Source of the DNA: Promethearchaeota archaeon
GTDB lineage: Archaea; Asgardarchaeota; Lokiarchaeia; Sigyniarchaeales; SOKP01
Assembly: GCA_030615235.1 (NCBI GenBank)
Contig: JAUWZR010000056.1
Location: 1 to 11,780 of the forward strand
Reading direction: 5' to 3'
Length of the DNA: 11,780 nt
Shown: positions 1-6,674 of the stretch, one piece after another
How the letters are laid out: each line of letters begins with the position of its first letter
Numbering within the stretch: position 1 is the first letter of the stretch
The notes under the pieces: model-generated
Seen by the model: the letters and a program-made list of their open reading frames with translations, nothing else
What the model was told of the DNA's origin: nothing
The model's database searches: none
Program-made: the position numbers and the translations under genes

Positions 1-654
1 AAGTTTTTTGCACAGGTAAGAGTTGACGATATTGTACGTGCTCCTCAAATGGTAAAAGCAATGGGAAACGCTGGTTTTTGGGTAGTATTTATTGGAATTG
101 AGAGCGTGAGGGAAAATTCATTAAAAGCTATGAGAAAAAAAATATCATTTAATAAAACTCTAAAAGCTATTGAAATATTGCATAAAAATGGAATTATTAC
201 GATTGGGAACCTAATAATTGGCTTTGATTTAAATGCAACAGAAGAAGATATAAAGAATGAGATACAGTTTATGAAGAAAGTTGATATTGATCTTGTTACT
301 TATGCTCTTTTAACGCCTTTTCCAGGGGCAGACATTTTTCAAGAGTTAGACCAAAATGGATTAATTGTTTCGAAAGATTGGTCAAAATATACAATTTTAG
401 ATCCAGTAATTAAAACATATCAATTAAGTTCTAAGAAACTTAATGAACTTCTATTATATTCTTTTCATGAATTAGGGTATTTAAGAAGTTATTTAGCAAC
501 AGCAAGGAGAATCGTTAAAAGAAGAGGAATAACTTTTTTTCTTAATCCAATACGATTAATTCTTTTAATCAAATCTTATTTACACATGAGATCATTATCT
601 GTAAAATTGTTTACTCGTCCGTCAGGTGGAATAAGAAAAATGTTGAAAGTATAA
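1..654 (+). CDS. Radical SAM protein, probably B12-binding type (C-terminal part, 5' truncated by window)
   Basis: The frame is open from base 1 (first residues KFFAQVRVDDIV) to the TAA at 652-654, giving 217 visible residues. The true start lies outside the window, and the ATG at 49 is internal. The visible part is the second half of a radical SAM TIM barrel: a GFWVVFIGIES strand resembling the G-x-x-x-V-x-I-G-I-E-S motif of the BchE/COG1032 group, a GNLIIGFD strand, and LLTPFPGADIF resembling the TPFPGT motif of that group. The CxxxCxxC iron-sulfur cluster motif and any cobalamin-binding domain would lie upstream and cannot be checked. The tail is basic and helical, with no obvious extra domain. 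The family uses S-adenosylmethionine and a 4Fe-4S cluster for radical chemistry such as methylation or ring formation; the substrate cannot be inferred. The gene converges on the GTPase gene. Confidence 0.85.
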   Translation, partial: KFFAQVRVDDIVRAPQMVKAMGNAGFWVVFIGIESVRENSLKAMRKKISFNKTLKAIEILHKNGIITIGNLIIGFDLNATEEDIKNEIQFMKKVDIDLVTYALLTPFPGADIFQELDQNGLIVSKDWSKYTILDPVIKTYQLSSKKLNELLLYSFHELGYLRSYLATARRIVKRRGITFFLNPIRLILLIKSYLHMRSLSVKLFTRPSGGIRKMLKV

Positions 655-734
655 TATAGAATTAAAAATAAATAAATTTATTATAAATATTCAATAATTT
701 TTCATGCCTTTTGTCATTAATGGAGCTATAGTTT

Positions 735-805
735 AATTCTTAAATTTTTAAAAAATTAAATAGCCAATTTTAATTTCTTGTTTATACCTTAAAAATTAAA
801 TTTTT
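735..805. terminator. Possible bidirectional poly-T termination region between convergent genes
   Basis: The spacer between the radical SAM stop (654) and the GTPase stop (796) carries T-runs on both strands: ATTTTTAAAAAATT around 744-757, and a perfect 7-base inverted repeat AAAAATT-A-AATTTTT at 791-805 overlapping the GTPase stop codon. Archaeal termination uses T-runs in the nontemplate strand, so this could end both transcripts. The surroundings are so AT-rich that chance is a fair alternative. Confidence 0.3.
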
Positions 806-1377
806 CCAGAAGTTCTAAGGATTTCTAGCGTCAGCACCTTAAAAATTTCACCTACTGAATCGCCTTTTTTAGCACTTGTTTCAAAATACTTCATAGCATG
901 CATTTCAAATTTTACAGCTTCTCCATCCTGCTCTGCTATTTCTCTTTGTCCTAGTTTTGCTAAATCAAGTTTGTTGCCAACGACTAGACACGGTTTTTGT
1001 CCAATAACTTTTTCAACTTCCTCTCGCCATTCTAGTAAATCAGCGAAAGAAGAACGTCTAGTTAGATCAAACACATAAATTATACCAGTAGCTCCACGAT
1101 AGAATGGAGGTCTCACAAATGAAAAGTGTTTTTGACCAGCAAGATCCCAAATTTGCAGTTTTACCTGGAGTTGTGGGTGATCTGCCATTTCTACAGTTTT
1201 AGTGCTGAAGTTTGACCCGATTGTCATTAAATAACTTTCTTTAAAAGAGTTTTCGCAATATCTCAAAACCATGGAAGTCTTTCCAACACCTCCGTTACCT
1301 ACAACGCATATCTTATATATAAACGATTTCGCGTAACTTCGGCTCCGGTAATCTGGTTTCGGGTAATCTGACGACAT
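796..1377 (-). CDS. Ras/Rab-superfamily small GTPase
   Basis: This 193-residue protein has all the G-box motifs: G1 P-loop GNGGVGKT (27-34), G2 threonine T52 in MTIGS, G3 WDLAGQ (77-82), G4 NKLD (135-138) and G5 ETSAK (166-170). The WDxAGQ and ETSAK forms are typical of the Ras/Rab/Rho superfamily rather than of bacterial GTPases, and the catalytic Gln (Q82) is present, so GTP hydrolysis is expected. A basic, Tyr-rich extension of about 20 residues precedes the G domain. The C-terminus (LRTSGKI) has no cysteine, so prenylation as in eukaryotic Rabs is not possible; membrane attachment, if any, must be indirect or through the N-terminus. Such GTPases are abundant in Asgard archaea. The start ATG has an AT-rich leader and a TATA-like element about 35 bases upstream. 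The gene is divergent from the sirtuin gene. Confidence 0.93.
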   Translation of the reverse strand: MSSDYPKPDYRSRSYAKSFIYKICVVGNGGVGKTSMVLRYCENSFKESYLMTIGSNFSTKTVEMADHPQLQVKLQIWDLAGQKHFSFVRPPFYRGATGIIYVFDLTRRSSFADLLEWREEVEKVIGQKPCLVVGNKLDLAKLGQREIAEQDGEAVKFEMHAMKYFETSAKKGDSVGEIFKVLTLEILRTSGKI

Positions 1378-1407
1378 AGTGTTTCAATTGTTTGAATTTA
1401 AAAATCA

Positions 1408-1422
1408 GACTAAAATATAATT
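1408..1422 (-). promoter_or_regulatory. Putative TATA element for the GTPase gene
   Basis: On the minus strand the sequence reads TTATATTTTA (complement of 1411-1420), about 34 bases before the GTPase start at 1377. This spacing would give a short 5' leader of roughly ten bases, common in archaea. The evidence is position and composition only. Confidence 0.35.
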
Positions 1423-1447
1423 ACAACTAACTGAATTATAAAATTAT

Positions 1448-1543
1448 TCATATTAAATATTATTTCTTTTATAATTAGTTTAAATAATACATTTTAAATT
1501 TTTGCTGATAATAATAAAAATAATCATATTAAATATTTTTTCT
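1448..1543. repeat. Imperfect 20-base direct repeat in the GTPase/sirtuin divergent promoter region
   Basis: TCATATTAAATATT occurs exactly at 1448-1461 and again at 1524-1537. After one mismatch both copies continue with TTTCT, giving 19 of 20 identical bases; the copies start 76 bases apart. The core ATATT-A-AATAT is itself an inverted repeat, as expected for a dimeric regulator's site. The downstream copy overlaps the likely sirtuin promoter. Low sequence complexity makes chance possible. Confidence 0.4.
1526..1541 (+). promoter_or_regulatory. Putative TATA region for the sirtuin gene
   Basis: ATATTAAATATTTTTT lies about 45-60 bases before the chosen sirtuin ATG at 1587, a reasonable distance for an archaeal TATA box with a short leader. 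It coincides with the second copy of the 20-base direct repeat. No clear BRE was identified, so this is tentative. Confidence 0.25.
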
Positions 1544-1570
1544 ATTTTCATTGTTATTTCAAAATAAATT

Positions 1571-1575
1571 AGGAG
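1571..1575 (+). promoter_or_regulatory. Shine-Dalgarno AGGAG that decides the sirtuin start
   Basis: AGGAG stands 11 bases before the ATG at 1587. It favours that ATG over the in-frame TTG at 1551, which has no ribosome binding site and would add 12 residues unlike sirtuin N-termini. Confidence 0.55.
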
Positions 1576-1586
1576 ATTTTAACAGC

Positions 1587-2366
1587 ATGAACGAGATGAA
1601 TACTAAAATTAAAAATTTTGCTCAACTTATCTTAGATGCTAAAAACATTGTGGCCTTAACTGGGGCAGGTATGGGAACCGAGAGTGGAATAGCTGATTTT
1701 AGAAGTCCGGGAACGGGTTTATGGGAAAGAGTTAATCCCGACGAGTTTGCTAGTATTCATTCTTATGTATCAAATCCTAAGAAAAACTTGGACTTTATGC
1801 TTGAATTTGGTACTACTATATTTAAAGCTAAACCTAATAAGGGTCATAAAGCATTGGCTAAATTGCAAAAACTTAGTAAATTAAATGGAATTCTCACTCA
1901 AAATATTGATGGTTTGCATCAAAAAGCACATAGCAAGAATGTCGTAGAGCTACATGGAACTGCATATGAAGCGATATGTATGGGATGTGGTAACATCTAC
2001 CCAATTACAATTATGATTGATCAGGTTAGAAGTGGAAGGAATAGTCCATCATGCGAAGCATGCTCTGGTTTATTGAAACCAAATGCAATTTTCTTTGGAG
2101 AACCTTTACGTTCGGAAATATTAAGTCAGGCAGATAGGTTAATAGAGGAATGCGATTTGTTGATTGTATTAGGTAGTTTATTGTTAGTATATCCAGTCGC
2201 GTTTTATCCAAGAAAAGCACTTTCTTTAGGTGCGAAATTAGCTATTATTAACATTCAAGAAATTGATATAGATGCTTCAGCGGATGTGGTCATTCACGAT
2301 AAGATTGGCGATGTCTTCCCTCGTATTGTTAGCATGGTAAAAACTGAAATTGAAGAAGGACATTAA
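1587..2366 (+). CDS. Sirtuin (Sir2 family NAD-dependent protein deacylase)
   Basis: This 259-residue, single-domain protein is the usual size for archaeal and bacterial Sir2. The Rossmann NAD site is visible as TGAGMGTESGIADFRSPG (25-42), followed by TQNIDGLH (104-111) with the catalytic histidine in ELHG (H123). A zinc ribbon has cysteines C131, C134, C156 and C159, and FFGEPL follows. Family members remove acetyl or other acyl groups from lysine using NAD+, giving nicotinamide and O-acyl-ADP-ribose. The SIRT5-type Tyr/Arg pair for succinyl-lysine is not evident, so deacetylation is the default guess. One oddity is that the usual GTSLxVxP motif reads GSLLLVYP (196-203), replacing the serine that normally contacts NAD; GAGxS also has Gly for Ser (G30). 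The ATG at 1587 was chosen because of the AGGAG at 1571; a second in-frame ATG follows at 1596. Neighbouring acyl-CoA ligases make an acyl-metabolism link conceivable but unproven. Confidence 0.93.
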   Translation: MNEMNTKIKNFAQLILDAKNIVALTGAGMGTESGIADFRSPGTGLWERVNPDEFASIHSYVSNPKKNLDFMLEFGTTIFKAKPNKGHKALAKLQKLSKLNGILTQNIDGLHQKAHSKNVVELHGTAYEAICMGCGNIYPITIMIDQVRSGRNSPSCEACSGLLKPNAIFFGEPLRSEILSQADRLIEECDLLIVLGSLLLVYPVAFYPRKALSLGAKLAIINIQEIDIDASADVVIHDKIGDVFPRIVSMVKTEIEEGH

Positions 2367-2445
2367 TTGTGTATGATTGAACTTTTATCTCTTCAAGAAT
2401 AATACAAACAAGGAGTAATAAATAAAAATTTTTTGATATTTAAGC

Positions 2446-2462
2446 TCTGGAAGTCATCCAGA
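2446..2462. terminator. Small hairpin between convergent sirtuin and acyl-CoA ligase genes
   Basis: TCTGGA-AGTCA-TCCAGA forms a perfect 6-bp stem with a 5-base loop, just past the minus-strand ligase stop codon (2466-2468). T-runs lie on both strands about 10-20 bases further on (2427-2434). It could help end the ligase transcript or the sirtuin transcript. The stem is short, so this is weak. Confidence 0.3.
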
Positions 2463-2465
2463 AAT

Positions 2466-4181
2466 TTATTTTCTCAGGCTTTTCTTGTCAACTTTACCTA
2501 CAGCAGTAAGTGGTAATTCTTCTGTTATTTCTATCAACTTGGGAACTTCGTATGGAGAACAGTTCTCTTTAGCAAAAGCAGTAATATCGTTCTTTAAAGC
2601 TTCCTCGTTTCCGTCGTAACTATAGTCAGGATCTAATTGTATAATTGCTTTAACGATTTCGGAACCTGGTCTTTCAGGGTTATCAACGCCTATAATAGCA
2701 ACCATCCCGATAGCTGGATGTTTAACTAGGGTATCTTCTAATTTTACGGAAAATACCTTAAATCCGCCAACTATTAGCATATCTTTAGTTCTATCTACGA
2801 TCTTAACGTATCCATCTTCGTCCATTACTCCTACATCTCCAGTGTGCATAAAACCATCCTTATCAATTGCTTTTTTAGTTTCTTCGGGTTTATTAAAGTA
2901 TCCTTTCATAACCTGTGGACCTTTTACACATATTTCACCAGCCTCTCCTAAGGGCACGTTCTTTCCTGTATTGGGATCCACCAGCTTAAACTCCATGTTG
3001 TTAAGTGGTAGACCGATACTACCAAGTTTTTTAACTCCCACAGATGGATTACACACTGTAAGTGGGGATGTCTCAGTCATTCCGTACGCTTCGATTAATT
3101 TACCTTTACCTATAATAGCTTCGAATTCTCTTTGAGATTCCTCTGGAAAAGGCGCAGCTGCAGAAATGCAGTATTTTAATTTTGAATGGTCTAAATCTTT
3201 AAATTTAGGATTTTTCATCAAAATCTGATACAATGAAGGTACGTTTGCTAAGACTGATGGTGAATATTTAGCCATTTCTTTAATAATGTGGCCTGAATCG
3301 CGAGGATTAGGTATTAAAATTTGACTCCAACCCAGAAATACCACATTCAAAGTCGTAAATGTTCCTGCGATGTGGAAGAATGGTAATCCTGAAAGAGCTA
3401 CTCCTTCCCCTGCTTCCCAATTAAGCCATTTCTGAAATATAACTATATCAGAAACTATGTTTTTATGGGTTAACATTGCCCCTTTTGGAGGTCCTGTGGT
3501 TCCACCAGTGTATTGAATGAAAGCTAAATCATCAGGTTTTGTATCTATTTTTGGCAACTCTTTAGAATAGGTGGGTAGGATGTCTTTGTGAAAATCAAAT
3601 ATTGTAACTCCTTCCAAAGGAGTGACTTTCCCTTTAGGAATTTTCTTAAGCAATTTTCCTAACACCTGTTTTATTTTTGGAAGGTAGCCTCCTACACTAG
3701 TAGTTATTGCTAATTTTAACTGAGGTATTTTTGAAGCGATTTTTGTCAATCTCCCAGCAAAAATCGCATCTAAAGTAAGCAGTGCTACTTTGTTCCCTCC
3801 AGTTCCCAAATCGTTCAGCTGATATTGCATTTGAATATCTGAAAGAAGAGGTGAAACGCCTGAAACAATACAGCCTGCTTTTAAAGTGCCAATGATTCCC
3901 ATTAAATATTCTGGCATATTTGGTAAATTTATACACACGACATCATCAGTTTTAAACCCGTTTTCAATTAACATGTTAGCAAATTGATTTGAAGCCTCTT
4001 CTAAATCATTATATGTAAAAGTTACCCCCAAATAATCAAAAGCCATTTTTCCCGGAAATCCATCCATAGTTCGTCGAATTGCTGCGGGATAAGTCATATC
4101 AAATTCCTTAGGGTCCAGATCTTTAATATAACTATCCCATGATTTTGTCCATATTTTATCTTTATACGACATTTTTAACAT
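2466..4181 (-). CDS. AMP-forming acyl-CoA ligase (long-chain fatty-acid-CoA ligase type), copy 1
   Basis: This 571-residue protein of the ANL adenylating family activates a carboxylic acid with ATP to an acyl-adenylate and transfers it to CoA. Visible core motifs are the P-loop YTGGTTGPPKG (224-234), YGMTETSP (366-373), TGD (447-449), DRTKDMLIVGG (463-473) and the adenylation lysine in VGKVDKK (K563). Full length and intact motifs argue for an active enzyme. The AYGMTE and GGFKV forms resemble FadD-like medium/long-chain ligases, but the acyl substrate is not determined. It is roughly two-thirds identical by eye to the neighbouring ligase, so the pair arose by tandem duplication. The start may be three codons further in (ATG at 4172), since MSYKDKIW then aligns with the paralog's MSSPYESRFW; no Shine-Dalgarno separates the options. 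It is transcribed from its own promoter near 4250. Confidence 0.92.
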   Translation of the reverse strand: MLKMSYKDKIWTKSWDSYIKDLDPKEFDMTYPAAIRRTMDGFPGKMAFDYLGVTFTYNDLEEASNQFANMLIENGFKTDDVVCINLPNMPEYLMGIIGTLKAGCIVSGVSPLLSDIQMQYQLNDLGTGGNKVALLTLDAIFAGRLTKIASKIPQLKLAITTSVGGYLPKIKQVLGKLLKKIPKGKVTPLEGVTIFDFHKDILPTYSKELPKIDTKPDDLAFIQYTGGTTGPPKGAMLTHKNIVSDIVIFQKWLNWEAGEGVALSGLPFFHIAGTFTTLNVVFLGWSQILIPNPRDSGHIIKEMAKYSPSVLANVPSLYQILMKNPKFKDLDHSKLKYCISAAAPFPEESQREFEAIIGKGKLIEAYGMTETSPLTVCNPSVGVKKLGSIGLPLNNMEFKLVDPNTGKNVPLGEAGEICVKGPQVMKGYFNKPEETKKAIDKDGFMHTGDVGVMDEDGYVKIVDRTKDMLIVGGFKVFSVKLEDTLVKHPAIGMVAIIGVDNPERPGSEIVKAIIQLDPDYSYDGNEEALKNDITAFAKENCSPYEVPKLIEITEELPLTAVGKVDKKSLRK

Positions 4182-4244
4182 CGATTTCTTATTATTTGTT
4201 TTTTATTGTAAAGAAAGTGTTAAAAAATAGGAATGATTCTTTTC

Positions 4245-4264
4245 GATATAAAGTTTTGAGTTTC
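4245..4264 (-). promoter_or_regulatory. BRE/TATA promoter of acyl-CoA ligase copy 1
   Basis: On the minus strand the sequence reads AAACTCAAAACTTTATATCG, an A-rich BRE-like stretch next to TTTATAT. The 13 bases at 4247-4259 (TATAAAGTTTTGA on +) recur exactly at 6367-6379, upstream of the paralogous ligase and at a similar distance from its start. This conservation after duplication supports the promoter call. Confidence 0.6.
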
Positions 4265-4315
4265 ACTTTGAGTTTCCAAGAATATTAAGGAACAAGATTT
4301 TGGAAATTAAATAAA

Positions 4316-4330
4316 TCTATAAATATAGTT
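4316..4330 (+). promoter_or_regulatory. Possible relict TATA box of the broken aminopeptidase gene
   Basis: ATCTATAAATATAGT lies about 70-80 bases upstream of the aminopeptidase remnant, on its strand. It could be the original promoter, but the region is AT-rich and nothing else supports the call. Confidence 0.25.
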
Positions 4331-4384
4331 AACGACAATGATTAAGCAGTTTCTATTTATGAAAACTAACTAATATTACTAAAG

Positions 4385-4550
4385 GTGATCCTAATAACTG
4401 CAGATTTTGAGAAATATTTAGATAATTATGCAGAAATAATTATAAAAAAAGGTTTAAACCTTCAACCCGGAAATGCGTGTTGACGGAATATTAAAAAACG
4501 GTGATATTGAACCAATCATGGATAATGGCGAGTGGGTATTCAAAATATAA
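4385..4550 (+). pseudogene. M29-type aminopeptidase remnant (internally deleted, two ends only)
   Basis: The gap between the two ligases holds both ends of one recognisable gene. Bases 4394-4480 read ITADFEKYLDNYAEII then IKKGLNLQPGNA, which resembles the N-terminus of M29 metallo-aminopeptidases (for comparison, Thermus aminopeptidase T has LAELAIRVGLNLEEGQ). A TGA follows at 4481. In another frame, 4473-4550 reads MRVDGILKNGDIEPIM then DNGEWVFKI and a stop; it resembles the M29 C-terminus (DVDGLLEDGTRVPLM and onward). The family is about 370-410 residues, so some 300 or more codons, including all metal ligands, are missing. The expected ATG reads ATA at 4394, behind a Shine-Dalgarno-like AGGTGATC (4383-4390). 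An upstream GTG at 4385 is in frame. The similarity is from memory of family sequences; a misassembly is a less likely alternative. No activity is possible from this copy. Confidence 0.75.
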
Positions 4551-4579
4551 AAAACAGAAAATAAAAAAAATTTTAAATT

Positions 4580-6295
4580 TTAACTCTTTCTTAAAACTTT
4601 CTTATCGATCTTTCCTATAACCGTGAGTGGGAGTTCTTCAGCAATTTCAATAATTTTGGGCACTTCGTATGGAGCACAATTCTCTTTCGCAAATTTGGTA
4701 ATATCCTCTTTTAATGCTTCTTCGTTTCCATCGTATTCAAAATCAGGATTTAATTGGATGTGTGCCTTGACAATTTCCGAACCGGGACGATCAGGATTAG
4801 GCAATCCAATTAGAGCAATCATTCCAATTGCAGGATGCTTGGCTAATACATCTTCTATTTTTGCTGAGAATACTTTAAATCCACCGACAATGATCATATC
4901 TTTTGTACGATCGACAATTCGTATATAACCATCTTCGTCCATTATTCCTACATCGCCGCTGTGCATATACCCGTCTGAATCTATTGCTTTTTTGGTTTCT
5001 TCAGGTTTATTGTAATAACCCTGCATGACAAGTGGTCCTTTTACGCAAATTTCACCTGGTTCCCCTAATGGAACTTCCTTACCGGTTTCAGGATCAACAA
5101 GCTTTAATTCAACATTTAGAAATGGCATTCCTACAGTACCTAATTTTTTCTTCCCTAAAGAGGGGTTCATTGATGTTACAGGCGATAACTCCGTCATACC
5201 GTAAAGTTCTAACAATTTTCCTTCGCCGACTATGGCTTCCAATGCTTCTTGAGATTCTTTTGGAAATGGGGCTGCTGCAGAGATGCACGATACTATATTT
5301 GAGTGATCTAACCTTTTGAACTTTCGAAAATTAATCAGAATCTGATATAAACTAGGCACATTAACTAAGCATGTTGGTTTATATTTTTTCATCTCGTTAC
5401 AAATACCTAAAGCATCTCTTGGGTTAGCTATAAGTATTTGGCCCCAACCCAAACCGAGCGCGCTTTCACTAACAGTTAAACCGGCTATATGAAACATTGG
5501 AAATCCTGAACATAGCACTCCATCATTTTCTTTCCATTGAAGCCAAGCTTTAACACTTAACATGTTTGAAACACAGTTTCGGTGGCTTAGCATCGCTCCT
5601 TTGGGTGGTCCTGTAGTTCCGCCTGTGTATTGGATCCAACCGATATCATCCGGAGATACATCGACCTTAGGTAGATCAGTAGAATATTTCGCCAAGACAT
5701 CATCTTGAAAATGAAGAACGGTTTTTCCTTCCAAAGGCGTAATTTCACCTGAAGGAATCTCTCTAACCGCTTTAATTTTAGCTTGATCTTCCTTAGAGAA
5801 CGATCCAATTACGCTTGTTCCTATAACTAGCTTAAGTTTTGGTAGTTTATCAGCAATTTTAGTCAAACGATGCTCAAAAATCGCATCAAGAGTTACTAAC
5901 GCAACGTTATTCCCTCCTTTTCCAAGATCTTCTATTTGATAATGCATTTGGACATCGGACATTAGAGGGCTAACGCCTGAAACTATACACCCCGCTTTAA
6001 GCGTACCAATAACTGAATATATATATTCCGGAGTATTCGGTAAGTTAATTCCCACTGCGTCCCCTTTCTTAAATCCATTATCAATTAACATGTTAGCAAA
6101 TTGATTAGAACGTTGATCTACCTCACGGAAACTAATTTCTAAACCCTGGAACATCAGAGCTGGTTTATCGGAGTATTTTTCGAATATAGGTCTTAACATT
6201 TCGGGATATGTAGTATCAAACTCTTTCGGATCGAGATCTGTGAGACCTGAGTCCCAATTCTTTCGCCAAAATCTACTTTCGTACGGACTCGACAT
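4580..6295 (-). CDS. AMP-forming acyl-CoA ligase (long-chain fatty-acid-CoA ligase type), copy 2
   Basis: This 571-residue ANL-family ligase is paralogous along its whole length to the downstream copy. Motifs are YTGGTTGPPKG (223-233), YGMTELSP (365-372), SGD in place of the usual TGD (446-448, a conservative change), DRTKDMIIVGG (462-472) and the adenylation lysine in IGKIDKK (K562). All expected catalytic residues are present, so ATP-dependent formation of an acyl-CoA is likely. The two copies differ most at 165-195 and in the 240-305 region after the P-loop, where acyl-binding residues of the family lie, so they may prefer different acids. The ATG at 6295 has no clear Shine-Dalgarno; a BRE/TATA element about 70 bases upstream matches that of copy 1. 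A 398-base gap with a pseudogene on the opposite strand separates the copies, so they are probably separate transcription units. Confidence 0.93.
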   Translation of the reverse strand: MSSPYESRFWRKNWDSGLTDLDPKEFDTTYPEMLRPIFEKYSDKPALMFQGLEISFREVDQRSNQFANMLIDNGFKKGDAVGINLPNTPEYIYSVIGTLKAGCIVSGVSPLMSDVQMHYQIEDLGKGGNNVALVTLDAIFEHRLTKIADKLPKLKLVIGTSVIGSFSKEDQAKIKAVREIPSGEITPLEGKTVLHFQDDVLAKYSTDLPKVDVSPDDIGWIQYTGGTTGPPKGAMLSHRNCVSNMLSVKAWLQWKENDGVLCSGFPMFHIAGLTVSESALGLGWGQILIANPRDALGICNEMKKYKPTCLVNVPSLYQILINFRKFKRLDHSNIVSCISAAAPFPKESQEALEAIVGEGKLLELYGMTELSPVTSMNPSLGKKKLGTVGMPFLNVELKLVDPETGKEVPLGEPGEICVKGPLVMQGYYNKPEETKKAIDSDGYMHSGDVGIMDEDGYIRIVDRTKDMIIVGGFKVFSAKIEDVLAKHPAIGMIALIGLPNPDRPGSEIVKAHIQLNPDFEYDGNEEALKEDITKFAKENCAPYEVPKIIEIAEELPLTVIGKIDKKVLRKS

Positions 6296-6364
6296 TTTTC
6301 ATATTCACATTTTTTCCGTTTTTGATTAAATAAAATTTGTTAATAATTAATACTGACGATATTG

Positions 6365-6384
6365 GTTATAAAGTTTTGAATTTT
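6365..6384 (-). promoter_or_regulatory. BRE/TATA promoter of acyl-CoA ligase copy 2
   Basis: The minus strand reads AAAATTCAAAACTTTATAAC. The 13-mer TATAAAGTTTTGA (+ strand, 6367-6379) is identical to that upstream of ligase copy 1 and sits about 72 bases from the ATG, implying a leader of some 40 bases. Confidence 0.6.
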
Positions 6385-6590
6385 AGATCATTTATTAAAA
6401 ATTTTTGTTTGAAAAAGTAGATCTTCGATAATTTAAATTCTACTAAAATGCTGTAATGATTTTTGTCGGTATATTAAAAGCTCGAAATTACAAACTTCAT
6501 TTTATTTTTACTTCTACTTTCCTCCCTCGGTCTCTATGGAATGCTAATCTTTTTAAAGAGAATTACCCTTCTAGCCTGAGTAATTATCTT

Positions 6591-6607
6591 ACGAAATTTA
6601 TATATGC
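6591..6607 (+). promoter_or_regulatory. BRE/TATA promoter of the RadA-like gene
   Basis: ACGAAATTTATATATGC combines a BRE-like CGAAA with the archaeal TATA consensus TTTATATA. It lies about 70 bases before the ATG at 6675, predicting transcription from about 6628. A GAGGT at 6654-6658 lies 16 bases before the ATG and could pair with ACCT at 6666-6669 in the leader. Confidence 0.6.
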
Positions 6608-6674
6608 TTCCAGCAAATTTTAGAAAATTGTCGGAGTTACACGATTTTAGTTTGAGGTATACTTCACCTAGATA

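Larger units (their letters stand above)
6296..6674. other. 379-base divergent intergenic region without a gene
   Basis: The region holds the ligase copy 2 promoter (near 6370, minus strand) and the RadA-like gene promoter (near 6600, plus strand). In between are an AT-rich stretch and an unusual pyrimidine-rich tract at about 6510-6534 (ACTTCTACTTTCCTCCCTC and onward). A near-palindrome CTTTTTAAAGAG lies at about 6549-6560. No tRNA, box C/D motif or plausible small ORF was recognised. Confidence 0.5.

Noticed and set aside
2026..2220. 64-residue minus-strand ORF inside the sirtuin gene
   Set aside because: It lies wholly within the sirtuin zinc-ribbon and NAD-binding coding region, with no family resemblance; a shadow frame.
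3697..3936. 79-residue ORF within acyl-CoA ligase copy 1, same strand and another frame
   Set aside because: Out-of-frame reading of a clearly conserved gene; composition is not protein-like.
4623..4928. 101-residue plus-strand ORF opposite acyl-CoA ligase copy 2
   Set aside because: Antisense to the conserved C-terminal ligase domain; its sequence is what the complement of that domain gives. The similar plus-strand ORFs opposite copy 1 (2842-3135) and at 5032-5319 are rejected for the same reason.
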